64,000 nucleotides of DNA from Tetraselmis striata (taxonomy: Eukaryota > Chlorophyta > Chlorodendrophyceae > Chlorodendrales > Chlorodendraceae): NCBI GenBank assembly GCA_006384855.1, contig VCJN01002476.1, positions 1 through 64,000 of the forward strand, read 5' to 3'. Within the stretch, counting starts at the first letter, position 1; every line of letters begins with the position of its first letter. The notes beneath the pieces were generated by a model. It was not told the origin of the DNA. It made no database searches and saw nothing but the letters and a program-made list of their open reading frames with translations. Below, in pieces: positions 22,601-32,853 of the stretch. The translations under genes were made by a program, and so were the position numbers.

Positions 22601-23702
22601 CGGCCTCGTCCACCGGAATGTCATACGCGGCGTCTGGGATCGGGTGGCTACGAGACGGGTGCTTGTCGCGCAGCTGGGCGAGGATAGCAGGATCGGACAA
22701 GTCGCCCATACCCTTAGAAGATAGTCGGCCCGCCGCTCGGGAGAGCTCTCCGTCCTCCACCAACGCCACAACGGTGTCCGCGGTGCCCACGAGCAGCGCC
22801 GCAAAGAGATCGGCGTCCGTCCGACGCTGGCGGGCATGTCCGGCGTAGAACGCCTCAGTGCGCGCGTCGTCCCATGAGCGCACGAGCTCGCTCGGTCATG
22901 CGCCTCTCCGCGAAAGCGCGGAAGCGCCACGCCAAGGATTGTAGCCGCCGCCGTCCGCCTCGGCTCGGGGCCCTAAGCAACAATTGCGGCAACAGGTACT
23001 TCCATTTAAGCGCCCTATCCAACACCACGGGGTCATTGGCCTCCATCGCCGCCACCACCCGCTCATTCACGCAGCGTTGTGCCTCTGCCCACGCTTCTTG
23101 AAAGTCAATCGGCACCGCCGTCTCCATGGACATCTCCGCCGGCATGTGCACCATGTCCACGTCGGAGAGGTGGTCCACCGCGCCCCACCCCACCCCGTCG
23201 CCGGCTGGAGATGGGCGAGTAGGGGGGGGCGGATACCGAGCCCGTGAGGCCTGGCTACCGGGGTGGCCGGCCGGTGCACCCACCTCTGGCGGCGTGGGGG
23301 CAACAACCGGGGGCGCTGCGACGCCCCGGAACGCAGCGACGGACGGCAGTGCGGGCGACGGCAGCACCGACGATTGTCCAACTCCACCGGCGCGGCGCGC
23401 CCCCCGACGGCGGTGCCGCTCGGCCAACACGGCGCGCGCCTTGGCTAGCCACGCGGCGGCGACCTCGGTGAAAGCCAACACATCGGCCGGGTGGTGCCTG
23501 ACGCGGGCGGGCTGGAGCGACCTGGCTGCGGCGTCAATCCTTGGCGCCCATGCGGCGCCCGCGGCGACGCCAGCGACTGAAAGCGCGTCGGCGACTGTCC
23601 AAGCCGCTGCCGGTGCTACGCCCCGCCGCGCCGGCCCGCTGTCGTGTAGCCTGGAATGCAGGCGGGCGAGAGCATCGAGGCCGGTGAGCGCTAGCCGGTG
23701 AC
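19698..23702 (-). mobile_element. Near full-length LINE with RT and PD-(D/E)XK-type nuclease
   Basis: Non-LTR retrotransposon on the minus strand. The 3' UTR ends TTTTGTAATTCACACC at about 19698, the same end as the fragment at 11767-12886 and as a further trace at 23775-23795. A candidate 11-base flanking repeat CTGCTGCTGGT occurs at 19684-19694 and 23703-23713, but it lies in triplet-repeat DNA and is weak evidence. No APE-type endonuclease was seen, so a restriction-like nuclease would define its class. The 5' boundary is approximate. Confidence 0.8.
19752..23481 (-). pseudogene. LINE polyprotein: N-terminal region, reverse transcriptase, C-terminal nuclease; one frameshift
   Basis: Copies element RNA at a nicked target. 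Two overlapping frames, 23481-22855 and 22883-19752, encode one protein broken by a frameshift near 22860-22930. The upstream part has a Pro-rich N-terminus and the family-typical RALKWKYLLPQLLLRAPSRG. In the 1043-codon downstream frame, RT motifs are HTDLRNAYNE (about residues 247-256), DGVQQGAPL (301-309) and FNADDGILVG (338-347); the usual YADD box is NADD here. At the C-terminus, VPDAELSLP (about 832-840) and LLEFKTMRYG (858-867) fit a PD-(D/E)XK nuclease core. The stop lies inside a short hairpin. The frameshift could be an assembly error; otherwise the copy is intact, suggesting recent activity. Confidence 0.82.
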
Positions 23703-23859
23703 CTGCTGCTGGTACAGGTAATGCTTACTACTGCTTTGATATTTTCCGCCGCGAGCCGCCCGCCACGCCCCGCGCAGGTGTGAATTACAAAAAAAGCCAA
23801 ATCCACCACTATCCCGATTCGTGACTGGCCCGGATTCATGCCATGCCATGCAATGCCTG

Positions 23860-24686
23860 TGTTATGTACTCTACACTGCTGTACTTTGTACTGCGGGAGC
23901 CGACGAAGGAGCGAAGAACTGGCGCGACTGAGGCGGACGAGAACGAGTACAAGCCAAGCGAAGTACGAGTATGAGCATTGCGAGTGCGAGTACAAGTGAA
24001 GGCGAAGTACTGGTACGAGGACGACGAGGCGTCAGTACGAGCGACTACAAGGCGACTAGTAGTGCAGGACAGTATTACGAGTACCCACATGGGGTGCGAG
24101 TAACCTGTACTTACGCCTGCGTACCAGCAGGAGCGCGATTGTCGTACGCTATGGTGTCACCTGCTAGAGGATGATGGTACCAAGCGTGAGATGGAGCGCT
24201 GCCTTAGTGGAGTGTTAGTAGTAGGTACTAGAGCCTACCAGAACCATCTAGAACGCTATAGCATTTGCTATAGCAATAGTAGATAAATATTGTATCACTG
24301 TGCTGCGGACAGACGAAGGTGCTAGCAACCTGTCTGTAGTTAGTTGTGTGTTACTAAAATAGCGACGGGCCGCGGGTTAGGACCGCACACGTCGATTTTA
24401 GTATTAGTATAGTAGTTACACGCAGCACAAGTGATGGGAATTGGAATCTGCATACAGCGCACGGAATGACGGAAACCAGCGACTATAAATAGGCCGGCAA
24501 AACCACCGCCGGGCAAGTCACCCAGGTTACCGAGTTCCGGTACTGTAAGAATCCCTTTTCCCAAATCTCCGCTCATTATTCCTGGCCGTGTGGAATAACG
24601 ATCCAATGGGCCCTCGACACAGCTCCTGCTTTAGGACTATCTATGGCTAGACGACTATTCGGCCTAAGTCCTAAGGGGGCTGTACA
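23860..24686. repeat. LTR1 (left LTR)
   Basis: 827 bp, TG...CA ends. It contains a TATA-like CTATAAATAG at about 24483 followed by GC-rich sequence, the likely internal promoter. Confidence 0.88.
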
Positions 24687-24688
24687 CT

Positions 24689-24700
24689 TGGTTTCGGAGC
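24689..24700 (+). promoter_or_regulatory. Primer-binding site
   Basis: TGGTTTCGGAGC two bases after LTR1. It resembles the common initiator-Met tRNA site TGGTATCAGAGC at 10 of 12 positions. This sets the element's orientation as plus. Confidence 0.65.
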
Positions 24701-26463
24701 GGTGACCGGAGCACATGGTTCCGGATTCCACAAGAGAAGCGGCATAGCGACGAGAGCGAGAGGCGAGAAAGGGACAGAAGAAGACTTCAGATGTCAAGGA
24801 TCCTATGGCGGGGACGCCCACCGAGGATGCGCACCGGCTTTGATAGATGGAGTCAAGTTCGACGTGGCGAGAACGATGTAGCGACGATGAGGAGGATGCG
24901 ACAACGAGCGAGCGAAATTATGAACTAGCGAAGGGACGAAGATCGCAAGTACCAAGGAGCAGCCGAACGTTCGATCTGAGATGTGTAACGATGACGCTGC
25001 AAGCTGCGAAGCCATGAGGGCGGAGCAACGTGCGACTCGCGACCCCAGCTACAGTTCCGACGACGCGAGTTGGCGATGGCGCGACATCGACCAGAACCGA
25101 CCTGTATCTGCCGTTATCTGTACAGTACCGGTAACGAGCAGGTATAGCGAACGAGAAGAACCGCAGATTTTTTTTTCTGCGATGAAGAATGAACCTGCCA
25201 CACGAAAATCGAGCTGAGAAGAAGAAGAAGACAGAACAGCTGTGGTTACCGGTACAACCATGAGGTGCTGGTACGATTAATTTCGTACGCGAGTACAAAA
25301 CAGCTGCAGAATCAGATTCGAGGAAAGCGCTGCGAGATTATGACATGAGCCGTCAGGTGAAAATCCTGGGTGACCACGGCTCAATGTCCGGACGCGCGCA
25401 TTTCTCTCGACATGATGCGGTATGGCGGAGGAGACCCTGCTGCCTGCTGCCAAGACAGAAAACTCGACGACGGCCAACGCGAAGATGGCGCGATGGGAGC
25501 TGCGGAGAGGCGACAGAGACTCGGCGCGTTACCTGCCTGTACATGCTGTATGCTGTACGGTACCGAACGAAGCGCGTCGTACCACAGTAGGAGATACCGA
25601 AGCAGCGACTACGAATATACTACTGTGGAGGCCAAGAGTGCAAAATACAGGAAAAACAGGAGGATATTTGCACGAGTATGTCTACGACTCACTGCATCAG
25701 AACCAAAAACAGTATCACCGGTATGGGACGGAGATATTGTACTGCTGCGATGAGTAATCGACTACGAGTACAAATGGCGAGGAGGTATCCGGTATGGGAC
25801 GGCTATCTACTTGCGGAAGTACTGTAAGGTACTGGCCGATGATTCCCTCTACCAGCCCTGCTACGAGCTTTGACCGAGATCGAGTTGAGAGAAAAATCCG
25901 TGGACGACATGTTCAGCGAGTGAGCGACTGCGGGCACGAGTGCAACATGTGACGCACCGACGACATCGCGAGCAGCGACGACTTACTGCTAAGCGATGAG
26001 CGACACCGAAGCGCTTCGAGCCGATGCCGACACCGCTGAGAAGATGCGAGCCTGCTGACTCGGCGAACTGCGACGCAAGAGCCTATGGTATATGATCTTA
26101 GACCACGACTACGAGAGTGTGCGTTCCGATGGCGGGAGCGATGGCGCACACGCTACGAGTCAATGGGGACTTGCGACAGTTCGACGCGACGAGGCTGAGC
26201 TCGAAGAATGCTGCATTTCTGTGGCTACCCACCGAGCGACACCTATCGGTGCCATTGGTGGCGATTTGCTGCAACTTGCTGCACCACCAGATGATGCTCG
26301 ACTATGAGGAGTTTTTTTTTTTTCCAAAGGGACTGCCTCTATGACGAGTGTCACCACTGTACATATCTGTACATATTCTGGCTACGCCACTCTACAACGA
26401 CGACCGAGTTCTGCTGAACGTACTGGCGAACAGCGCGGCCGCTGTTCATTAACAGGGTGAGAG

Positions 26464-27288
26464 TGTTATGTACTCTACACTGCTGTACTTTGTACTGCGG
26501 GAGCCGACGAAGGAGCGAAGAACTGGCGACTGAGGCGGACGAGAACGAGTACAAGCCAAGCGAAGTACGAGTATGAGCATTGCGAGTGCGAGTACAAGTG
26601 AAGGCGAAGTACTGGTACGAGGACGACGAGGCGTCAGTACGAGCGACTACAAGGCGACTAGTAGTGCAGGACAGTATTACGAGTACCCACATGGGGTGCG
26701 AGTAACCTGTACTTACGCCTGCGTACCAGCAGGAGCGCGATTGTCGTACGCTATGGTGTCACCTGCTAGAGGATGATGATACCAAGCGTGAGATGGAGCG
26801 CTGCCTTAGTGGAGTGTTAGTAGTAGGTACTAGAGCCTACCAGAACCATCTAGAACGCTATAGCATTTGCTATAGCAATAGTAGATAAATATTGTATCAC
26901 TGTGCTGCGGACAGACGAAGGTGCTAGCAACCTGTCTGTAGTTAGTTGTGTGTTACTAAAATAGCGACGGGCCGCGGGTTAGGACCGCACACGTCGATTT
27001 TAGTATTAGTATAGTAGTTACACGCAGCACAAGTGATGGGAATTGGAATCTGCATACAGCGCACGGAATGACGGAAACCAGCGACTATAAATAGGCCGGC
27101 AAAACCACCGCCGGGCAAGTCACCCAGGTTACCGAGTTCCGGTACTGTAAGAATCCCTTTTCCCAAATCTCCGCTCATTATTCCTGGCCGTGTGGAATAA
27201 CGATCCAATGGGCCCTCGACACAGCTCCTGCTTTAGGACTATCTATGGCTAGACGACTATTCGGCCTAAGTACTAAGGGGGCTGTACA
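26464..27288. repeat. LTR2 (right LTR)
   Basis: 825 bp, nearly identical to LTR1; it lacks two bases at the GGCGCGACTG position and differs near the GATGATGGTACC and AAGTCCTAAG words. Confidence 0.88.
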
Positions 27289-27292
27289 CTGT

Positions 27293-28803
27293 AGGTGACA
27301 CCATAGCGTACGACAATCGCGCTCCTGCTGGTACGCAGGCGTAAGTACAGGTTACTCGCACCCCATGTGGGTACTCGTAATACTGTCCTGCACTACTAGT
27401 CGCCTTGTAGTCGCTCGTACTGACGCCTCGTCGTCCTCGTACCAGTACTTCGCCTTCACTTGTACTCGCACTCGCAATGCTCATACTCGTACTTCGCTTG
27501 GCTTGTACTCGTTCTCGTCCGCCTCAGTCGCCAGTTCTTCGCTCCTTCGTCGGCTCCCGCAGTACAAAGTACAGCATCCACACGGTCCGTTTCGCAAAGC
27601 TGGCTGCGCGTATGCCTAGAAGCGGCCCTGACAGCAACCGCTTCCGAGGCCGCCTCTTACGCGCTGCGACGGCGTTCCTGGTGACTGATCCTCCATGTGA
27701 GGGTCGCCTTGGTGAAGTCCGTGAGCGTTCCCCTGAGTACTACGATTCCATGTTCCGTGTGGCCGCTTGCCGCCCATTTGGCCTTCCGGCGTCTCCTGTC
27801 CTCTCCCTTGGCGAGCCATGCTCTTGTGCTTCTTGCTCCTTCTCGGTACAAGGCATGCTTGCCCGTTTTGAGGATGTTGGCGTGGAGTTCACTCCTTCAA
27901 CTTGGGCGGTTGCATACGCTGATCACGTGGCACGCTGCTCTGGGGGCGACTCCAATCACGCCGCACACGAGTGGGCGGCACATGGCCTTTCCGACATTTG
28001 CCACGACGTGAAGTCAGCGCTGGGCGTGGGTGTCCAGATCCTCACGGAGCCGTCGGTGCTTGTTTCTCTCCCGAAGGGCAGCGACGGGCGGCCCGCCGAT
28101 GTTGGGCTTTTTGGGTATGGCGGTATCCGCGGAAACACGGTTGCTGTCGATACCACCATTGCCCCTATCCTCGGCGTGTCAACCCCGGATCCAACGACTG
28201 CTTTGCGGGCTGCAGAGCGCCACAAAATCCAGAAGTATGACGAGGGTGTCCGAAACGCCGCCGGCATGCTTCGCTTTATCCCTTTCGCCGTTTCCGAGTT
28301 TGGCTCGCTGGCCCCGCACGCTGAGGCCTTCTTGGTGGAGCTCGCGAAAGCTAGCCAAGCACACACTGGCAAGAATATCGGCCAGCTCTTGTCTGCGTGG
28401 CGCCGCCGTTTCTCCTTGCTCATCAACATGGCTCATGCAGACAATGTTCTTGGCGGGGTCGCGGCCGCGCGTGTGGCACGTGATGGTGCTCCTGCGCCCG
28501 CGTCGCGTCGTTCGTCGGCATGTGTTGCTATGACCCGGGTCATTGGCTGCAAGCGTCCTCGCCGTGCCTGATAGCCTACCCCGGGGCGGGGGTTCTTGGA
28601 GTTTCTGGCAGCTAAGTGACTTCGTGGTTCCCTTGGCTCCTTTTTGTCTATTGGCTCCCTGTCCTCCTGTTCGACCTTGTTTTCAGGCTTAAGTATCTCT
28701 TTTGCTGGCAACCTCTCATAATTGCTCTTAGTTCTCTTTGTAGTGCGTTTTTGTGAAAGCCCCGATGTAAATATATAAGTACAGCAGTGTAGAGTACATA
28801 ACA
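27293..28803 (-). mobile_element. Third LTR copy, inverted and partial, split by a LINE insertion
   Basis: 27293-27576 is the reverse complement of the first ~312 bp of the LTR, and 28787-28803 completes it to the exact LTR terminus (ACATAACA). Between them sits a LINE fragment. The copy lacks the remaining ~510 bp of the LTR. It lies head-on against LTR2, so the 27.29-kb border is a rearrangement or a second, truncated insertion. Confidence 0.85.
27577..28776 (+). pseudogene. 5'-truncated LINE fragment encoding zinc finger and nuclease C-terminus
   Basis: Open to the stop at 28569-28571. It has a CCHC-like finger (PCSCASCSFSVQGM, then HVARCSG and HAAHEWAAHG). The block GRPADVGLFGYGG followed by NTVAVDTTI is the pattern of the restriction-like nuclease of early-branching LINEs, then ALRAAERHKIQKYDEGVRN and the tail FIPFAVSEFGSLAPHA. 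The RT domain is missing through 5' truncation. It is flanked by the 10-base duplication AAGTACAGCA (27567-27576 and 28777-28786). The family differs from the LINE at 19.7-23.7 kb. The upstream in-frame part (from 27477) is only LTR sequence. Confidence 0.85.
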
Positions 28804-29202
28804 GCCTGAGCGGTGCCCTGAACACTGTTCTGCATGTGGCCGAGGTGAATCTGAGACTATGAAACATATGTTGGTGGAGTTCCCGCGGTGGGGGTATCAC
28901 CGTCATGATTTGGGTTGTTAGTTCCGGAATTTAGGGATTTTATAAGTCGGCAACTTCGTTCTCAGTAGCCCGCACCAAGGTGATCACCGCGAAGGGAGCA
29001 ACCATGCGCGCCCGGGCCACGGTGAAGGCAACAGCCAAGCAGGCCGCTCCTGGCGTCGCCTACCGCCATGGGCATTCCGTGACTGCATCCATGACTGGAC
29101 ATCGTAGAGACGCTGCAAGTGTTTCACTGCTGTCAGTCATGTCCCGGGGGCGGGAAAAACCCCATCGCTAAAAGCATTACTAATAAAAGATTGACACAAG
29201 CA
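28804..29202. other. Unassigned spacer in the transposon nest
   Basis: No coding signal. Just after it, 29203-29218 (GCCGCTTAAAAGCGGC) is followed by CCGCGCATCCCG, resembling the reverse complement of the LINE 3' end at 19.75 kb, so a minus-strand LINE trace lies here. Confidence 0.4.
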
Positions 29203-29265
29203 GCCGCTTAAAAGCGGCCCGCGCATCCCGCTCGAGCGAGGCCGGGGGACCATGGATGCTGGTTT

Positions 29266-29540
29266 TTCGCCCCTAAGACAGGACTGGCACCAATGATGAT
29301 GAGACGAGGGGTACATGGGTAGGTTTACCCCAGGTGAAACCCTTGCAGGGTCTCTACAACGGCGCCGTTTAGGCAGCGGTCCAGACACGGAAAGGCCTAC
29401 TGGGTAGGCCACTCCGTTTTTCCCCCCGCCCCCGGGACAGGACTGGCACCAGTGAAACCCTTGCAGCGTCTCTACGACGGCCGTTTAGGCAGCAATCCGT
29501 TACGGAAAGCCCTGGGTAGGCGACGCTCCGTTATAGTCAT
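29266..29540 (+). repeat. Two tandem units of a ~165-bp repeat
   Basis: Each unit has GACAGGACTGGCACCA, then AACCCTTGCAG, TCTCTAC, CCGTTTAGGCAGC, ACGGAAAG and CTCCGTT. Part of the same unit occurs at 19636-19680 next to the LINE. Origin unknown. Confidence 0.6.
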
Positions 29541-29759
29541 CAAGCAAATTGCCGAAGCATTCTGCAAGACTAACTTAAGGCTAGTGACGAAATTTCCAAC
29601 ACTGTTGGATCACCGTTTAGCCACTCTACCGGTACGTTAATATGAAGAAGCAAATATTGCCGAGGCATCCTGCAACACTAATTGAAGGTCAGTGCCAACA
29701 CCAACGCCACAAACTTCGATGGCGGATGCTGGTAGATGCGCTACCACTAACCAGTACTA

Positions 29760-30046
29760 TTAGTAGCGTGGCAGTGGTCTACATCTTCGCGGTGCTGTTG
29801 GCTGTGCGCAACTTCCCTGGCGGTCCTTCCGCCCCGACCTCTTGCTTTCTTCGTGGTCAATCCGTTCAGGCACTTCGGAACTTTGTCGCCAGCCAACCTG
29901 CTGAGTTCCGCCGTCACTTGTCGCGCACACGGCGGGGGCTGTTGCAGCGGGTCTCGGTTTGCGTGCATGGTACCCTGGGCGGCATTCTCTCTGCCGGTGT
30001 GCAGATGGCCAAGCTTGATGCGTGTGCTCGTGCCCACTCCACGTCT
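29760..30046 (+). pseudogene. Possible LINE C-terminal tail remnant
   Basis: The frame ending PAEFRRHLSRTRRGLLQRVS, then HGTLGGILSAGVQMAK, resembles the C-terminus of the LINE at 27577-28571 (AWRRRFSLLINM..., NVLGGVAAARVAR). It is cut off by the start of the YR element at 30047. The call rests on a weak pattern. Confidence 0.35.
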
Positions 30047-30345
30047 TGATCTAAACTAGTTTATGGGGTTTCCATCCTTGACCTAACCGCTTTTTAGCTA
30101 CAAGTGCTGCTCAGTGGTACGGGAACTAGTAACTGTTGTTGCGCCATTGTTGGGTGCAGCACGAGTAGACATAAAAGCAGCCAGAACAGCTGAGCCTGCC
30201 ATCTTCCAGTTTTCGCTGCGTTCCACGCAGCGATGTAAAAACTGTCTCGTAACCAGTTGCGAGCAAGGTCACCCCAGGTTGTTCAAGACCACACCCGGCT
30301 CGCCATCCGAGTGTGATATTCTCGTCCGTACGTCCGTGCGTTACT

Positions 30346-31200
30346 ATGTCAGATGGAGAAGAACCCGTCGTTGAGCCGACGCTCAAGTCACTGCAAGCAG
30401 ATGTGCGTGCGTTGGCTACGGCTGTAGCTCAATTGACGGCTCGTGAGCGTGTTGTTGATGGAGAAGGGGCACATGGCTCTCGCTCCGGGCAGCGCATCGC
30501 GGGACAGCCGACAGGCAGCGGGGGAGCCGCAGAGCGCCCCGACTTGCTAGAGCTAGCCCAGAGCGGCCGTGTCGGAGCAAAATCCGTGAGTGCCGAGGAT
30601 GACTACCTCGCGGTGCCAGAATTACTGCAGAGAGCAGAGTCTGGTTATGAGGCCGTTCGACCGGTCAGCCGAGTGCCTGGACTTTTTCCCTTGAGCACCG
30701 ACCTAACGAACGAGTACCTCAAGCAGGATGACCGGCGTCTGCCGGCCCAGGAGGAGTATTTGTGGATGTCGTGTTTCGGGGCCCACATGGCCGCGCTTTT
30801 CGTGGCTCTCGACGAGCTACTGCCCTACGTCCCTGCCACCAACCAGGACTTCACCCCCTACCTCGCGACAGCTCGGAACCATGCCGAGGCCATCGACAAG
30901 GCGTTTCGGTTTCGTCTGGCCTTCCTGCGGAGGCTAAATGAGATCAAGCGTGTGCACGGTGACCAAGGTGTTCTGGATGTGCTGCGAGCCCAGCATTTTC
31001 AGCCGGCTTCGGAGCATCTGGGCTCCGCGATCTTTGGGGACCTCATGCGGGACTACGAGCGCCGTGTCTTCGAGGCGACCGTTGCCAAAAGCGCGAAAGC
31101 AACCGCCACTGCACGAGTGGCGGCTGCAGCTGCCGGCCGCGGGCGTGGGCGAGGACGTGGTGGTGGGCGTGGGCGTGGCCGCGAAGGTGAGCACGACTGA
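30346..31200 (+). CDS. Gag-like protein of the YR element
   Basis: Probably the RNA- or DNA-binding structural protein. 284 residues from the ATG at 30346 (MSDGEEPVVEPTLKSLQADV). There is an N-terminal heptad-like stretch (LKSLQADVRALATAVAQLTA) suited to coiled-coil assembly and a central conserved block (EEYLWMSCFGAHMAALFVAL, RFRLAFLRRLNEIKRVHGDQ). The C-terminal Arg-Gly tail (GRGRGRGGGRGRGRE) is typical of nucleic-acid binding. It has no zinc knuckle. The recombinase frame follows after about 36 bases. A decayed homologue lies at about 9900-10860. Confidence 0.75.
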   Translation: MSDGEEPVVEPTLKSLQADVRALATAVAQLTARERVVDGEGAHGSRSGQRIAGQPTGSGGAAERPDLLELAQSGRVGAKSVSAEDDYLAVPELLQRAESGYEAVRPVSRVPGLFPLSTDLTNEYLKQDDRRLPAQEEYLWMSCFGAHMAALFVALDELLPYVPATNQDFTPYLATARNHAEAIDKAFRFRLAFLRRLNEIKRVHGDQGVLDVLRAQHFQPASEHLGSAIFGDLMRDYERRVFEATVAKSAKATATARVAAAAAGRGRGRGRGGGRGRGREGEHD

Positions 31201-31236
31201 CGGTGTGGGGCGCCTTTCGTCGGAGCTGCTGGAGCT

Positions 31237-32853
31237 TTGCGAGGCCACCTTTCGGTGACCGCCGCAAAACGCACCCTTGCAGCTCAACGGCGAGATGAGC
31301 GCCCCGTGTTAGGGCCTGACCCCCCCACCTTACAGACTTTCTTTAGACCTTCCTCGGTGCGGCGCTTCTCACATCTACAGCCGAGTGCGGCTCAACCATC
31401 CGCACACCTGCACATGGCGGCTCAACTAACCGCCTCCCGTACCATTCCACCACTGCGTCCGTCGGTTGTTACACTACGTACTTCGCGACGACCAAGTTTC
31501 GCGCGGGTACGTTACGCGCGAGACAGGCGCTACGAGCGCGAAGGGCGCGCAGGGCGGCCCGCTTACCTGAACCTAGCCCCGCAAACCCGTACCGATGCTA
31601 TTCCAAACCCGTCCAGCAGCTACCGGCCAACCGCCGGGAACCTAACTGCTGCTGCCGAGTACTTTGCGAACAGTAGTCGTACCGGTGGAACTCTGTCAGT
31701 AAAACGACGCACTTACGTAATTGACGAGCCCGAAGCTGTCGCTCCCTGGGCTGCTTCATTGCGAGCTCGGCTGCAGGACGCGTTCGGCTCAGATGAGCTG
31801 GGACAGCGGACGCTCGACCTACTCTCCAGCTCCCTCAGCGCTCAGACACTCAAGAGCTATGCCGGCCGGCTGTCTCAGTTCGCGGAGTTCTGTCACGACT
31901 CCGAGAACATCAGCCCGCTGGAGGCGACTACTGCGACTGTCGTTCGGTACGTTGCCTGGATCGGCGAGCGGGGGCACATCGCCGCTAAGTCACTGCAACC
32001 TTACCTGTCTGCGATCAACACGTTCTTCGAGCTGCACAACCTCGACCCAATCGCCAAGGACAGCCTGCACTTAACTTCAGCAAGGCGTGGGCTGATGCTG
32101 CGTCAGCGCCGACTGGACGCTGCCTCTTTGCGTGTCCCTCTGCCTGCGGATGTAGCTTACCGCTTCGTCACAAAGGCCGAGCTGATTGTGTCTGCTCCCT
32201 ACCCAGAGTACCACCACAACTTCCGGGCCCTCCTGGCCTCGGTTGTCAACTTTATGTTCTTTACCAGGGGCCTTACTGGCGTGTCCTGTCGAGTGCGAGA
32301 CGTGCATGTCGACGACTACAACATCACCCTGCAAGTGTACCGCGATAAAGGTCGCGCTGGTCGACGGGGACCCGACGACCTACGCGTACTTCTCCTTCCG
32401 GTGTCCGAGCACCCTCGAGTGGCACGTCTCCTGCACCACTTCATCGACAACGTCCAATCTGTCCCCCTGGCTACTGTTGACTTGGCTACATCAAACTTCT
32501 GGGCTGTCACTGCGGCCGAGCAGTCAAAACCTTGGACTGCGGCTACAATGTCAGACTGGCTGTCTGCAGCCATCAGTCTAGTCAACGCTGCCCCCCATGC
32601 TGGCACTTCCTGGACTTCACACAGTCTTCGCAAGGGCGCAGCTTCTGCAGCTAACGCCATCGGAGTGCCACTGTCCCACATCCGCTACCAAGGCGGTTGG
32701 GCCACTAACTGTGATGTCGTTCTGGACTACATCGACCCCAACGTTCTTCCTTCTCCTGGCGCGTGGTTCTTCTTTGGACACATCGCCCCCCTCCGCCACT
32801 TCGAAGTCCAACAGGACTCCGCAGCGGTGGCCTTCCCAGTGCCTCCTTCATGA
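31237..32853 (+). CDS. Tyrosine recombinase of the YR element
   Basis: Catalyses cutting and joining of element circles and target DNA through a phosphotyrosine. The frame is open from 31237; the first in-frame ATG is 31414 (479 residues), so the start is uncertain. A SAM-like DNA-binding domain (LSSSLSAQTLKSYAGRLSQF through YLSAINTFFELHNL) precedes the catalytic domain. Catalytic candidates are the Arg of FFTRGLTGVSCRVRDV, the HxxR of TSHSLRKGAASAANA, the Trp of YQGGWATN and the Tyr of LDYIDPNVL. All are present and the frame is intact, so the enzyme could be active. It probably also serves the non-autonomous relative at 12.9-15.4 kb. Confidence 0.88.
   Translation: MRGHLSVTAAKRTLAAQRRDERPVLGPDPPTLQTFFRPSSVRRFSHLQPSAAQPSAHLHMAAQLTASRTIPPLRPSVVTLRTSRRPSFARVRYARDRRYEREGRAGRPAYLNLAPQTRTDAIPNPSSSYRPTAGNLTAAAEYFANSSRTGGTLSVKRRTYVIDEPEAVAPWAASLRARLQDAFGSDELGQRTLDLLSSSLSAQTLKSYAGRLSQFAEFCHDSENISPLEATTATVVRYVAWIGERGHIAAKSLQPYLSAINTFFELHNLDPIAKDSLHLTSARRGLMLRQRRLDAASLRVPLPADVAYRFVTKAELIVSAPYPEYHHNFRALLASVVNFMFFTRGLTGVSCRVRDVHVDDYNITLQVYRDKGRAGRRGPDDLRVLLLPVSEHPRVARLLHHFIDNVQSVPLATVDLATSNFWAVTAAEQSKPWTAATMSDWLSAAISLVNAAPHAGTSWTSHSLRKGAASAANAIGVPLSHIRYQGGWATNCDVVLDYIDPNVLPSPGAWFFFGHIAPLRHFEVQQDSAAVAFPVPPS

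Larger units (their letters stand above)
23860..27288. mobile_element. LTR retrotransposon without recognised proteins (LARD/TRIM-like)
   Basis: Two direct LTRs flank 1.78 kb of internal DNA. LTR1 (827 bp) and LTR2 (825 bp) start TGTTATGTAC and end GGGGGCTGTACA. I noticed only two substitutions and one 2-bp indel between them, so the insertion is young. A primer-binding site follows LTR1 and a purine-rich stretch (CAGGGTGAGAG) precedes LTR2. The internal part has no gag, protease, RT or integrase; it is rich in GCGACGA-type words and short frames. It must rely on another element. A clear target duplication was not found (only CTG on both sides). Confidence 0.85.

Noticed and set aside
19999..23701. 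Long plus-strand frames opposite the LINE
   Set aside because: High-GC shadow frames of the LINE coding strand; no independent motif.
25345..25757. Overlapping frames inside the LTR element
   Set aside because: No gag, protease, RT or integrase motif; composition-driven.
29203..29218. Rho-independent terminator hairpin
   Set aside because: The organism is eukaryotic and the word matches the LINE stop-codon hairpin.
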